Shown: positions 38,975-52,363 of the stretch, piece by piece
Layout of the letters: each line of letters opens with the position of its first letter
Numbering within the stretch: the stretch's first letter is position 1
Source: Numida meleagris
Lineage: Eukaryota > Chordata > Aves > Galliformes > Numididae
Assembly: GCF_002078875.1 (NCBI RefSeq)
Contig: NC_034415.1
Coordinates: 15,607,778-15,671,777 of the forward strand
DNA length: 64,000 nucleotides
Reading direction: 5' to 3'
Translations under genes and position numbers: made by a program
The notes under the pieces: generated by a model
The model's database searches: none
What the model was told of the DNA's origin: nothing
The model's input: only the letters and a program-made list of their open reading frames with translations

Positions 38975-38983
38975 ATTCTATGA
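38975..38983 (+). repeat. CR1 3' terminal motif
   Basis: ATTCTATGA closes the CR1 element. In this family the end is made of one to a few copies of an 8-bp ATTCTRTG unit; one copy is present here. Confidence 0.85.
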
Positions 38984-41900
38984 CTATTGCAGTTTTAAAA
39001 GCAACTTTAAAGTACTTCTAAATTGAACTTTTGCCTATAATACTTGCTTTCTAAAATCATGCAAATCGTACCCTTAAAATGCATTTCTATTTTATTTCCC
39101 TAGCTTTAAACTGTGGAGCTTTCAGTTCAGTGTCAGTGAGTCATGTAAGTGAAGTTTTCTGACCCCAACACTCAGAATCATACAGTAGTTAGTGTGACTG
39201 AATAGTTCCTACAGTAGTAAGAACTACTGTACAACATAAGGTGGTCTTCTTAAAGACTGTGATGAAATGATTTATGCCCGTACCATCTCCATGAAGAAGA
39301 CATGGAATTAAGGAGAGCTGTAAAGCACAAGATCTCTAGACCTGCATGTGTTCATTCGTATTAAATGGAAGTAAATTATATTGCTCAATGAGAGAGTTTT
39401 TCAGTTCTGTAGTAATGTTTGTCATGTTTCTCTACCTTCTTCATTTTTACACGTGAGTTACTGGGTGTGGAGTGAAGCATGGAGTAGTGCTCTGGTCTTT
39501 CAACTCTGGAGAGAAAAGGATTTATAAATTGGATAAAGGTCACTAGGGAATATTAGTTTAGTTGGTGATGTAGTACAAGTTCTTCTCTAGATCATGCAAG
39601 CACCGTGCAATTGGCAAAAGTATGGTAATAGGCTGTGGTCTGTCAATTTAATGAGATATCGAGGGGGATCAGAAGGATCGAGAGAGGTTTTTAGTATCCA
39701 CTGCAATGCTTTTAAAAAATCTCTCAGTAAAAAGGAAGATGCTTTAATTATAGCCCTGAAAGAGAATCGTGGCTTATTCTGCCAAGCTTTGTTCTGAGCT
39801 GAGATCTGCACTCAGCAGTTTCAAGTTCTCTAGATGCAGAAGTTTTGTTCAGCATGCTCCAGGGAAGTCAGAACCACCTCAATCCAAGTGCACCTTCACG
39901 TTGCAGAGAAGGACTAACAAAAGGCATGCAAATGCAAGCTGCACAGTCAAATTTAGAAACCACTCCATTGCGTTCAGAGTATTTGCACCCCAGGTGAAGC
40001 CTGCCATTCTGGGACTCCTGTGTCACCAACAGACTCTCTGCAGACAGCAGAAGAAAATAGCAAAGCTAGAAGTAAAGGTGCATGGATCTACAGGTGCTTT
40101 GTGCTCTACTGCTAAGGGGCAGGCAGACATGACCTTTTTTGCTGCTAGTATTATCCACAGGGCTGTCAATTACTCACTCCAGTAACTAATGTATTTTATA
40201 TCTTCTCAGATCATCCAGCAGCTTTGCAACATCTGTGAAAATACTCATTGTTTGAAGTTTCACTGAGAGTAATTCTGAGAAAATATTCTTGGTTTTAGGT
40301 CCATTGAAAATTGATTTTTCAGAGTCTGAAAAGCATTAGTATATTTTGGTAGTCACTTAGATCACGTAGTATATTTTTTTCTTTCACTGTCTATGTGAGT
40401 TTAATTCTTAAAGTGAGTATTTTATTTCAGGTGGGAAGCATCCCTCCATTTGTGTTTCCTAATTGCTCATTTGGTGAACACTTCTGTCACTGAGTACACT
40501 CCTTGCATAGATTTTATGGACAATTGCAATAGCAGCTATAAATGCAGCCACAAAAAATGAAAGTTTTGGTGAGTTGTTTGGTTTTTTTTTTTGAAAAAAA
40601 ATTATTTTTGAAGTTTTGAAATCTTAATGAAGCACATGTTAGGCTATTAAATAAATATACAGTGTATTGTGCAGTAGCCTGATAGCTGACAGTGTGCTCT
40701 GGATACACCTGTGAGGGTGCTGGTTCTGGTCTTCTCTGTGTGCGGGTCACCCTTTTGTGTTCCCCAGCTACTTGCACACACCAAGTGGCACCATATTGTG
40801 TCTTTCTGCTCTTTACACCAAGTAGGGATTTGCGCATGCAGTTCTTTCTTAAAAGTGAACTGCGTTGTCATACCCTCACATACAAGGACCTAGGAACTAC
40901 AAATCTTCATCTCATTTCTCCTAAGACTTCTCAATGAGAGTTGTTCTTTCTTTTCTCACAAAACAGCTGCAGGCACAGAGAGATCTGAGTGCTTTATCAG
41001 CATCATAACTATTCCTTGAGAAGGCTCCCTACATCTTGAAGTCTATAGCTATGGAAAATAAATCCATATTTCGAATATCAATTTTTCTTTTAACCTATTT
41101 GTAAATGATTTATTGTAGTGGAAAGTCAGATGATGATAAGATAACACTGTTTAGAGGTCATTAAAGAGTTTTCAAGAAGTTTCTACAGAGGTACTGTTCT
41201 TATATTGTCAGTATGATAACAAAAGGAAGAATTTATGTCAAAGTTTGCAAAATGTGTTTGTCTGATAAACAGTCTGCTCAGGGGACATCAATCATACTTC
41301 CTTCCCAGAGTATATTGTATTTTTCATGAAGTGAACTTTAGTGACTCTGCACATTCATGTGTCTGATACTGCAGCATCTTAAGCAGCATCTCCTCTGTTG
41401 TGGTGGCTGTAACGCAGTGTGCAGCGTGGTGTTTCGGGTTGTGCCAGGCACTAATAACCAGAAGCCTCTGCTTCTGCAGAAGACAATAATCATCTGTACT
41501 TCTTTAGCCTGGTGAGAAGGTGATTAATGTGGTCTCCATTCCTGGGCCTCACTATGTTTCTTCTCTTGAAGGAAGGATGTTTCTGGAACATAAAAATTCA
41601 TTGTGGAAGACGGTGAGAAGGGAGTTACAGTGTGAGGCTGCTTTATAGAATGTTCTTCTGGAGAGGCATTCTGTATCAGTATCATCACCAAGCATATTTG
41701 GCTAAAAACAACAAAAATTCAGACTGTATAATCTACATTCTCTCTGTTTTTCTTAACATGCCTTTCAGCTTATTACTGTATAAATCACTTCTCAATTGCC
41801 TTGAGCTGAAACAATACATCTGAGCTTGGGTTAAAAGCCTTTAAGTGCTTCTTTACTTGAACAAAGTGAAACCAGGTTACATTAATAGAAGTATTAATTA

Positions 41901-44284
41901 ATTTGCCCTCATTTATTCAGTAGAATTAGCATTATTGAAAAGCCTTTACTGATTTTAAGTATGGTTAAAGTGTGTGCAGCTTTAGTGACAGTTTTATCTG
42001 TAACACCTAGTGATGTGTCAGATAGTGTAGAAAATTATTGTCCAATTTAGAAACCTGAGACATTACTGGGAAATGCTGTGGGGTGCGTTATAATGAAAAT
42101 ACCAATCCACATTAGCCATGGTTGCCATAAGCAAAAATCTTAATATCATGGCCAAACCTACTTAAAGTTCATGTAATAAACTCACATTCCTAATTTTATT
42201 AGGGATGTGCCAAGTTAAGCACTTTGCTGGCCTTTGGACAGATTTATAGCTTGACTTCTGCAGAATTAGTGTTGACTGACAAGAGGACATTGTTTTATAG
42301 GATGCTATTTAAATAAAAACCTGCAGGGTATTTCTGTAATGTTGTCACTTCAAGTCCGAACTAGAAAAAAGAAATGTGTATTAAGGAGGAATCTTCATTA
42401 GCTTTCATGAGTTTAATCTAAGGCTGTCAAAAGCTTCCTTGTAAGGTAAGACATTGTAATGCACAGGGACAAGCCTCATCTTCATTCCAGGTTTCAGTAT
42501 GAAAGCAATCTGTTGGATGTATTTAAAACTGAGGGGGAAAAATTCCTATTCCCTTTTACTTGACAGAGTCATGTGTAAAGAAGAGTGTGATGCTCTTTCT
42601 TTGTGGATATCAGAGCGGCAACTGATAATAGCCACTTTACTTTATAACTTTATTATGCATGTATCACTTGTTCCTAGCAATTTATGCCAGCTTGTATTTA
42701 TTCATTGGCTAGCCTGGGCCAACAAACATGCTGACATTTTAGTATGTAAATTGTATTAGAAAACTGTCCTTCCTTTAAAACAATTGTTTTTGATGGAACG
42801 GTCCTTCCCCTTAGTACATAAACAAAAAGAACAAGAAAACAAGAAGTATATTTTCCAGAATTAAGATTAGACTGTAACCGTTGTGACTCATGGCAAAATA
42901 TTGACCCAAATACTTATCAGACGACTGACACTTCAGTCATCTTATACCTTATACCTGGTATTTTTTTAGTGGGAATGATCCTGGTCTCCATGCGGCAAGA
43001 CACCTGTATTAGTACAAATGAATTGCTAATTTTCTTACCAATGTCACTAACTTATATTGCCTAGCTGACCATTTCTGAAAGGAGAGGAACTAAGGAACCT
43101 GTCTCACTGAAAGGTAGAAGGAATGGACATAGCTGAGGTATTTTGTAAGGGTTCAGAACTATCGTTTGACCAGTAGAAAGCCTTATACTTTATTGCAGTG
43201 AGGTGATGAAATGTGTGGAGTACAATTAACGTGTAGATCTCCTTATTTGTTAAAAAAATTATAAATTAGAAAAAAAAAAAACCACCAAAATGTAAGGAAA
43301 AGGCTTCACTAGAGAGAATGATAAAAGGCAGGGATCTGTGTTATAGCTTACCAGGAATACGTAGTCGCATATGAAAGATTACACAATAGATTTGCTTTAG
43401 GGAAAGAGATACTGTACATACTGATTAAAGTCTATGTAAATCAAATATTGGAAATATGCCAGTCATTCCTAGCAGTGCCACTAATGCAGTGATTTTCAGC
43501 AGTATCTCACTGATTTTCTTAAGCTTTTCAGTAGCTATAACATAGTCTCATCCCATCAGCTGCTCAAACCAAGAAGAGTAAGGTGGGAGACTGAAATAAT
43601 GAGAATTCAGCAACAAAATCAGGGTGTGTGTTCTGATGAGTAGAAGAGCATCTGAGGAATAACTAATGTCAATGTAGTTAAAACTCATGAGGAAAATTAT
43701 TTGACTGTGCCTCACCTGTTTAAATGGGGGTTTAGCATTACAAAGAATTTCCCTTGCACATTATTTAATCATCGTTATGTATTATTTAAAAGCTCCATCA
43801 CCATGCATGGTATTTCAACAAGATAGTTCAATTAAAAGATTCTACTTGGGGTTGATGAATGCAATAACATTAGAGACCTTATTTCTCAAAACATTGATAT
43901 ATACACTAGCGCACACACGTGGTTCCTCCAAGACTGCTCATTGATGGCAGCGTTGTGTTGTTACATCAGAATTACAAGGTTGATATCAAATGCATCTAAA
44001 CATCTCCTTATCAGTGTAATATTTACTGTAGCTGATAATATAACTGAGTTAAAAAGCAACTTAAATTGTTTTTATTGCTAACAAGTGTTCTCCATAAACA
44101 ACAGATTTGCTTTTATCAATATTTGAACTAGAAAAAGTAATGGAGAAAGAGCACAGATTATTACTTTCTCCTTTTTGGGGGGAGGGATGAAGTGGTGGTT
44201 CTGTTTGTACTTAAGTTCAACTGGAGTTCTAAAAAAGTTCATGCCGAAGAAATGTAGTGTCAAGTATAATTTAAATATCAAACA

Positions 44285-44420
44285 ACCCTACTGTTGAGGG
44301 CAGTAATTAATGGACAAGGTGTTATCTGTTTGATCTGTGAGTCCTTATCCTTCTCCTAGTTCAATCAAAGGTAAACTTTAATTGGGAGCAGCATTGCATG
44401 CTAATGTAAATATTTTCTTA
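44285..44420. promoter_or_regulatory. Candidate conserved enhancer element (unproven)
   Basis: Within about 135 bp there are AGTAATTAATGG (homeodomain-type), TTCAATCAAAGG (TCF/LEF-type), ACTTTAATTGGG and GCATGCTAATGTAAAT (POU-type). The density of such sites is typical of deeply conserved vertebrate non-coding elements, but an AT-rich window gives many by chance. Conservation cannot be seen from one sequence. Confidence 0.2.
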
Positions 44421-44866
44421 TCTTCTAATAATATGTATGTCAGGAGGCCTGCCTGAGTTCGTGGTCAAGAGTAAGTCTGACCTTTGTGAGACGACAGCAC
44501 TGGGTGTATTCATTGGTTTTGATGTTGGAGGGATCGTAGACTTATGCATAGCAGTTTTGTGTTGGTGGGCATGCTGCTGCCTCTTTCTGTACATTAGGGA
44601 ATAGTGTATACTTCTTTGTTTGTTTGCCAGCTAATGTATTCCATTGGCAGAGGTACTTCACCCTTCAGGTTTGTAGCTGCCAATTCTGCTCTAATTAATA
44701 AGCATTAAACTAAACTCCCAGCCTCACAAATCCTTCCCTGACAGCTTCACACCCTATTAAACTCTAACTTCCATGTGCTTTAAAAATACATCTTTCCACA
44801 ATGCAATACTTTTCTTTTTGGATATATATACCACTGTTAGAGTTTACTGTAAACCTGTTTGGGATT

Positions 44867-44882
44867 AAAAAAAAAAAAAAAA
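44867..44882. repeat. A16 homopolymer
   Basis: Sixteen A residues. The sequence upstream does not resemble a SINE or processed transcript that I recognise. Confidence 0.8.
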
Positions 44883-45109
44883 TCCGAGTCTTCTCCTAAA
44901 AAGAATTCAGAAACTTTCAGAAGTAGAGGTTTAAATTAAAACATTTTAAAAATTATTATACTTTAAACATAGGCATGTGTGCCTGTATAATTTAAACCTG
45001 TGCACATAGCTGGGTACTTGCCACATAATTATTCTTTTCTGTATCTTAAATGTGTATCGCTACCTGCACCGATTGTGAAATATTGACCTCTTTATATTCA
45101 TGATCCACT

Positions 45110-45135
45110 GTATATATATATAAATATATATATAA
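45110..45135. repeat. TA dinucleotide repeat
   Basis: Two TA runs are separated by a single AA step. Confidence 0.85.
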
Positions 45136-45651
45136 CTTTTTTAATGTTAAGGAAGCCGTGTCTTTACTGTCAAATATGAAATACCTAAATGTGATACTAC
45201 ACCGAAATCTGGACTGTAAAGCACAATTAGAAGCTGTACGATAATCAGATCCAAGCTCTGTTGGACCACATGTCAGACTTTCCATCAATTTCAGGAGAAG
45301 CTGGAGCAGGCTAAGGATGAGAGAGAGGAGGTGGGTAGAGATCAAGAATGAGAAGGAGAGCTCTCCTCCAAAATGCTGCAGGATTGCTCTGAGAGCAGTT
45401 CAAAGCACTTGCTGTTAAATACCACCAAACTCCAAGAGATTCCAGAAAATCAATAGAAATCACATTTTGGACCACAGGCTTCCATATGGGTTCGGAAGCT
45501 GCCAGATGAAGAAAAATGTGTGGGAATGAGTTTCTGGGACCACAATACTGTTCTATGTGCTACTTCTGCTTTTGGCCAGGTCTCTGGGTTAAAACACATC
45601 AACACCCATCTCTTTTATGCTGATCCTACTTTGAAAGGAGAACTAGAGCAC

Positions 45652-45735
45652 AGCCAAGCCCATAGTCTGATGGTTAGATCACTGCTGTGGGAGCTGTGAA
45701 TCTGGGGCCTAGAGGAGAAGAGCTGGTAACCGGAA
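45652..45735 (+). repeat. Possible tRNA-derived SINE fragment
   Basis: AAGCCCATAGTCTGATGGTTA, then GATCACTGCTGTGGGAGC and GAATCTGGGG, follow the order of the tRNA-related head found in MIR-like and other amniote SINEs: an A-box-like TAGTCTGATGG and a degraded B-box region near GAATCTGGGGCC. No cloverleaf can be folded with confidence, so it is not a tRNA gene. The downstream SINE body is not recognised. The call rests on a family pattern from memory. Confidence 0.35.
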
Positions 45736-48700
45736 GCCTCTCTTTTACCATCCAACTGATCTAATGATTGGGATTTTGTGATGGTCAAACTCGCTGCTAT
45801 TTATTCTGCTCTTGGGTTGAAGATTGCCCTTGAAAAAATGATGGCTTTTTACAGTCCTGGCTGGACAGACAAACTTGCTTTCCAAGTACAACCTGCTCTC
45901 CGCTCTCTGGCCCTTTGTGGCAGGTTGACCAATGTGCCAGGCTGCCCTGTGCTTGTGGGGCACTGGGTGAGCGCCTGGTCTGAGTCACTGTCTGGGGAAT
46001 GTGGGGCTTCCTAGGCCTCTCCCTGAACCATGTGGAGAAACTTAGGCGTAGTGCTCAAATACTAGGGCTTGTTCTCCTGGTGCCTGGTTTGTAGGCACTG
46101 AAATGCTTACAAATTAGGTACTGATGTGTCTGATTGTGGCTCTAGGTAGTCTGAAACACCAGAGGTAACCAGCTGGAGACTTTGTTAGACAGGTCAAACT
46201 GTGAGACCCCTGCTTAGTGCAGGATAATTTCAGCCAGTCGTTTTGGTTTTACTTGCTCTCAAACTTGGGGATGTACCATTTCTGAATATATTATTCTCAA
46301 GGGCTAAACTAAAATCCTGATTTCAAATCATCAATCTTGATTGCAGTCCCCTTGCAAAAGAAAGTGATAAAAGTCTTGGGTTTTATCCGTATTTTATTTC
46401 TAAAGGACACTTCTGATCTTTGTCACTCTGTTTTTGTAGATTATATTAGATGTGGTTTGGGATTTGGATTCAAACTTCAATTTCTTTTCAATAAACATAC
46501 AGCCAGCTAGCCTTCCTTGCACGTTTCTTGGAGTGCTTTTGTTTTCCTATCAGGTACACGGCCTAGCTTTGCACAATCTATTAGCCTCCCACTTCTTTCA
46601 TCTGTCTTATTATATTTGCTTATTTTTTTTCCTGCAGTCTAAAGACTCTCTTGTACAAGTGATGTCATCTCTAATACTATTTTTCGTTTGTATTATGGAT
46701 CTTGCTAACTACTTTTTAAATAAAAATACAACATGATACTAATATGCTAAGGAGCTCCATGGAAAACCATATACTTTCAAAATGATACTGATTTTGTTTA
46801 TACGCAGCATAATCTTTTACAGTTCTTAGTCTTTATGTGAAGCATTACAAAGTGGATTTTTATGAAAGGTATTATAAAGAACTCCTTGTTTCTTCGTAAC
46901 AGATTTGAACGTTAACTGATCAGAGTTCAGATAAATAGTCTTTACTCTCCATTAAAATATTAAAAAGCCTTTGGTAGGGAACTGGCATAAAGATCCTTCA
47001 TTCTTGTTTAATGAACACTTGTTGGCAAGTATAACACTTTAATAGCTTTGCAGAATGAATTTTGTGTGAGCATCCTCCATTTCCCTGTCAGACACTTGTC
47101 CAGGTGCTGGGAATTTATTGGGGGAAGCATATTTTAACTCATTACTTCTGTATTTGATTACAGAACAGTAAAATATGAACCACCGAGTCTCTGAGGCATA
47201 GCTGTGTACATTGAGATTAGTAATTGCATGTCATCGTGTTTTCCATTGGAATTTATATGGGCAGATTGGATAGGTACTTCTTAAGTAGGTTTAAAAGCAA
47301 AGCAAATTTGTATTTAATCTTTTTTTGCAGGCATATTTTCCCTAATGGAGTAAAGGTTAGACTAGATGATACATTTTAAATATGGTTTTAATTTATTTTT
47401 TCTGTTTTTTCTCTTTTGAAGTATAAGATTTCTCTCCAACAAACTAAAATAAATATATTGTAGCTAAAAAAAAAATTGACTCTGTATGTGCTAATATAAA
47501 CAGAAGGAAAGAATTTTTCAGCCCTGAATGTTTATGAGTATATACTTATACATGATACATAGACAACATTTTTATTTTTAACCATCTTTTTATGCTGTAG
47601 GTATGAATGAAAATCATGTAGAAGCTCTAGGACAAATTTTATTTGAACTGAGTAAGAGAATGTTATTTTTTAATATCTTTAGTATGTTTGTTCTTCAAGA
47701 ACAGCTGAAACTGTGTCTAAAATTTTGCATGTTAAGAAAACGTATCAAAACAAAAAGAAAACTGATCAAGTAAGTTCATATACTGAAAAGTAAAGTTCTT
47801 TTGGATCATATTGAAGGGTTAAATAATGCCAGACGTGCCATGCCCTCCTGTATAAAAGTGCTTATAAATGCATTTTCCAAAACTGAATCTAATGAGGTAC
47901 TTAATAGTCACAAAACTGGCACATTTGATAATTAATGTTCCTTACTGAATTTTTGCTGACACAGGATAGCCTTAAACAGAGAAAAATGTTAACTCAACAT
48001 GTACTTGAACCATCAGCTGTTTGGAAACTTCCTCTTTGTTGATGTGAAATACCTGTGAATGATTGCCAAGCGAGGGGCCTTCACTAGCATACTTCCACCT
48101 TAGTGTGAGAACCTAAACAACAAGAGCTTCTGTTATATTGAGCACACACATCCACAAATATCATGCAGTACTGTGGTTGTGTTTAATGGGGAGCCAATTA
48201 GTGTGCCTCACTGGCAAACAGAGAAATATTTCCTTTTACAGTCACTGGATGAATCTGCACTCAGCTGAACTCTCCCAGTGTTGTGAGCTGCAAATGTGTA
48301 CTGCACGCCACCCAAACAGGAGTCATGGGGTATGCTGGTGCCATGCCACAGCACTGGCAGTTCTTCAGGGTCTGCAGCAAGAAGCCAGCCTCTCAGAGAC
48401 TGCTACAGCAGCTACCTCACCCTGCCTTGGCCCATTGCTAGCACCTTGTGCTTGTTTGATGAAAGTTGTTAAAGGACAGTGAGAATAAGATGTGTGTAAT
48501 TTGTGTGAAAGTGGAGACATCTACATGTATGCGTGTCTTTTTAAAACTGGAATTGAGAAGACCATGTCTTAACGTGTGCAAAATGCAATAAAAATAGGTA
48601 AGATATTTTAGAAATAGGTGTTGACAATGGGTAGTAAATACTCTTCTTGTCTTTAATCACAATCCTGTTCTACAGCTGTAGTGGCAAGCTGTTTTTCTGC

Positions 48701-51700
48701 TGGTAAATTCCCACTGATTTCACAGTACACATATTGAATATACTGTGTTTTACAGAGCTGAGATTTGGAGGATTTTGAGGAAGACAGAAATGTTGAAGGG
48801 CAATTGAAGCCACACAGGGAGTGCAGAGGAGGGATCAGGATAGCAAAAGAAGGCTCAACAAGGATTGCAGAGGCTCTGGAGAAGCTGAAAGTGGATAAAA
48901 TTGGGACAGTGGAGGTAGAAAGGATCAAAATGCCAAGCAAAAGGAAAAGATAGGATTGGGGGACAGGATCAGCCCAATTTTGTACTAGCTGACACAAGGT
49001 CAGAGGAGCAGGAAATAAGGAGAGCTGGATGAGGTATTTGGATACTCCATATGTGGAGGAGGAAGTGAAAGAGAAGCAGTGAAAGAATGGGAGCCACATG
49101 GGAAGAACAAATATAAGGGCTGCGTGAGGAATACAACAGAATTCAGGGTAGCAGGACAGCTGAGTGAGGATCAGAAAATAATTATATGAAGAAGCATCAG
49201 GAAAGCCAGGAGTAGGTCAGCAAAGCTTATGGAGATTTGGTTAGAATGGCCAGAGGGACAGAATGATGTGGCATGTTAGCCAATTGCTCAAATACCACAC
49301 TTAGTTCAAAAGCCCCCTGCTGAGCATCTCTAAGGGTGGAAAGTACCAGGAATACTGGGATATGTTATACAGCAAGTTGGATCTATTAGCAGAAGCAAAG
49401 CTCTTACCTAATTAATCTCCAGTGAAGATTTGGCTTATTGGGTGCTGTCTTGACTGTGACTTCAGAATTAAGCAGTGATTTCTCAGGATGGCTGCAGTCA
49501 TAAGGCACAGCATAAGGACTTAAGGCAGCTTGCTTTCTGAACACCCCAGCACGTGGAGGCGTGTGCCAGAGCCTCACCATTATTTTAACAATTTATCTAA
49601 AAAAATAAGCTGAAGTAGTGAAGCAGACATATTTCCTTTATGTAGATTTTTACATAGGTGAATTTTACTGGAAGAACTTTTTTTTAATAAATACTTGCTA
49701 TGGTGTTGCTATATCCCAGCTTCTGCCTATGTTGGCTTCTCTACAGGCTTTGCCACTAAGCCACAGTGGTGGTTTCTGGGAGAAAGTTCAGTTGGTGTGG
49801 AGCAGCTAGTTCTGGCGGATACCATCACTTGCCACTGTTGTTGGTGCAGGTTTGTCAGTCTGCACAGCACAGAGCCTTTTTGAGAGGAACACTCTCTGAG
49901 AACATGCGTTCTTGTTTTGTCCTATTCATCTCCACTTGAAACCAAACTGAATGACATTAATTATCATTTCAGGTAGTAAATCAGTTTCTCATTTGTGAAA
50001 GGACTGCTTCATCTCAAGTCTGTTTTTGTTTTGTATAGCCAGAGGGCAATTACAGATGGTATTGAACTCATAAGAATCATTTTAGCATTACTCTAGCACG
50101 AAGCATATTATAAATGGATAACCTTGTTTTCTTAAAAAAAAAACAACCATGAATAACTGTGGCTTTAAAAAAAAATGATTCTCCTCTGCCCTCCTCCTCC
50201 ACTCTAAAAACACACATCGAGACTCCTACTTTAAAGTCAAGGCAATGTGCTGATTGACTGTACTGACATAATTGTGTTAATGACAAGACACTGAGAATAC
50301 ATTGTTAGATATGTCTCTTATCACTATTTACTTGGCTCTGTTCTGCCAAGCTTGAGCTGTACTTCTTACACATTGTGGTTTCAGTCAGTCACTTAAACTG
50401 CTTCACTGTTGAAGTAACATTTTTTTTTTACAAGTCTTTTAGCTGCAGTTCAAGAGAAGGAATTCTTCCAGAGCATCATTAGACAGGATTCATAGTTGGT
50501 CCTCACTGAAAGGCTCAAAGTTTGAGCTCTTAAAAGATGAATTCTTTGATCAGTAAAATGATTAGTGAAGCTACTTTCTTTTCTCCTCTCTCCTCCTCTT
50601 TTATATGTGGATCCATTTTCCTCTCAAGTTAATGCCAGTAATACATTTTAATCTGCAAAATACTTCTCTATGCTCACAAATGAGCTCCTGCAGGTACCAT
50701 CTCAAACTTTGAAGTGCTCTGTTGTTTAATGGAAAAGCATACAATGGGAAATGCAGATGCTATATGACTTTTATGAGTCACTGTGATTTTGGCTTGTGAT
50801 TTGCTTTTAAACTGTACTTTTTCAGTATGTGGTTGTGGATCTCCTTGTGGTCCTTCAGAGGATGTTTGTGAATGTAGTTCAACAAATAGTAATGCCCAAG
50901 AAATACTATACTCATGGGAGGTATTAAAGTTTAAGCTTGGTATCGCTCTTCTCTAGCTCATACTATTGTAAGAGGTATATTATCATTAAAAAGGTGAGCT
51001 GCAGATAAAATATAAGTAGAACTCTTAAACAATTTGTACTTATTCAGGAATGGAGGCCTTCCCAGAGTTGCTCTTACGCTGCATTTTTTGGCAATGTGCT
51101 GTCTGACTAGTACTAAATGAGAGGCATGAAGCCCTTTCAGCAATCCAAACAAATTCAGCAATGAAGTGGTTTACTTTGCATGGACTCATTTCGTTTGTTA
51201 TTTCTGAGCCAGAAGAGCAGATGCAAAACTTTGTATCTTGTGAATCTGGGAGTTTGGATTCAGACTTGCAGCTGCTGAAGCCTTAGATTAGCACTACTTG
51301 TATGTTTGTTGACATGCAGACATCTTCATTATAGGATCAACTAGCTGTAAATTATCTGCAAAACATCATAGATGACTGCTGTCATAACTGAGAGGGAAAA
51401 TTTTCCATTTATGGCAGGGCTGATAGCAGTCAAAGTTCAGAGAAGCTGTCACTGACTGAACTATCCAGTTACAATGTATCTGCATTTGGATTCACAGTCT
51501 AACTTGGTAATATTAATTGAAAACTCACTGTATTTGACTTACATGAAATATCAATATTGACTCAATACTTATGACTATCAAGTAACAGTCTTATTATTTT
51601 TATGGAACATTTTGACTTTGTGGGTACTAACAAACTTGTTCAGTTGTTCTTCAAAATTGCTAGAGGAATGAATCAGTCTAGATATATTCTCATTCTGCGA

Positions 51701-52363
51701 TTGCATAAGGAAATTATAAGACTATACATGCCTTCTTTGTCTTTATAAAAATAGACACACCATCTATAGTGTGTTCACATAGATATATATATTCATGTGT
51801 GTGCACATATTTGCTGTTTTGTCAAATAAGCTACTTCTTATGACCTGTGACACTGTAGAGTGTTGAAAGGCTACTGTAAAATCTCCTTTGCTGTTGAGTA
51901 GATGTTAGCTTTCATTACAAGGCTAAAATCCTGGTTTGAACTTAGACATGGAGAAGGGTTGTTGCTGCTTGTTAAAGAAGTATAAGTTAGCTCCAAAGTT
52001 CAAAATAAAATTTAAATTAGTCCAAAATATCAGATGCGCTGACTATGCAGGACATGTTTCAGTGTAGATAATAATTTGAAAACGGACTGCAGCCTCCCAC
52101 TGCGTAGAAAAGCAAAGGTTTAAAAGATCAGGAATCTGCATTATCAGATTTTTGGGAGAGTGAAATGTATCTCCTCATTTTGTATATGAAGTAGATTGAG
52201 CTCTGTAAGTTGATTTTCAGATATGTATTTTAAAAAGTATAGTTTAACATGTAACCTTGAAGCAGCCTGTTAACGGAGTATAGGTGAGATGCAACTGCTT
52301 CCCTAAAGAAGCACGCTGGCGGCCCTTCTGGCTTGTTTACTGTCTTTCATGTGAATGTAGGCT
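45736..52363. other. Unique non-coding sequence, one purine-rich block
   Basis: No gene is supported. Frames of 114 codons (48138-48482, +) and 148 codons (48653-49099, -) have no recognisable domain. The second is open because the + strand is strongly purine-rich between about 48755 and 49290, which removes stop codons on the other strand. AT-rich sequence around 47.3-47.8 kb holds only homopolymer runs. Confidence 0.5.

Larger units (their letters stand above)
37240..38983 (+). mobile_element. CR1 LINE, 5' truncated, about 1.74 kb
   Basis: The copy runs from within ORF2 to the true 3' end of a CR1 element. The left edge is approximate (about 30 bp either way), where recognisable CR1 protein similarity begins. 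The right edge is the terminal ATTCTATGA at 38975-38983. The 3' UTR is about 75 bp and contains the usual GATGGTTGGACTAGGTGATCTTGTAGGTC-like region and TTTTCCAACCTA. GC and CpG content are higher than in the flanks, and the frame is nearly intact over 550 codons, so the insertion is younger than the copy at 18745. CR1 elements insert by target-primed reverse transcription and are usually 5' truncated, with no clear target duplication; none is seen here. The subfamily was not determined. Confidence 0.95.
38984..45651. other. Unique non-coding sequence with enhancer-like stretches
   Basis: The longest frame (39769-40185, + strand, 138 codons) matches no family I know and shows no exon-like flanks I can support. 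Low-complexity T/A runs lie at 40578-40612 and A12 at 43270-43281. Segments at about 41880-42240, 42640-42760 and 44285-44420 have the look of conserved regulatory DNA: TAAT cores, an ATCAAAGG TCF-type site and an ATGCTAAT POU-type site. A16 lies at 44867-44882 and a TA repeat at 45110-45135. Confidence 0.5.

Noticed and set aside
39769..40185. 138-codon open frame on the + strand
   Set aside because: The longest non-CR1 frame on this strand, but no family resemblance and no supporting signals. In 64 kb a frame of this size is expected by chance.
44821..44882. Processed pseudogene tail at A16
   Set aside because: No open frame, polyadenylation signal or flanking duplication is seen next to the A run.
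45652..45735. tRNA gene
   Set aside because: The box-like sequences are degenerate and no cloverleaf with paired acceptor arms could be drawn; treated as a SINE fragment instead.
48138..48482. 114-codon cysteine-rich open frame on the + strand
   Set aside because: The cysteines do not follow a spacing I recognise, and there is no signal peptide or exon support.
48653..49099. 148-codon open frame on the - strand
   Set aside because: Explained by the purine bias of the + strand, which depletes stop codons on the opposite strand. No domain is visible.
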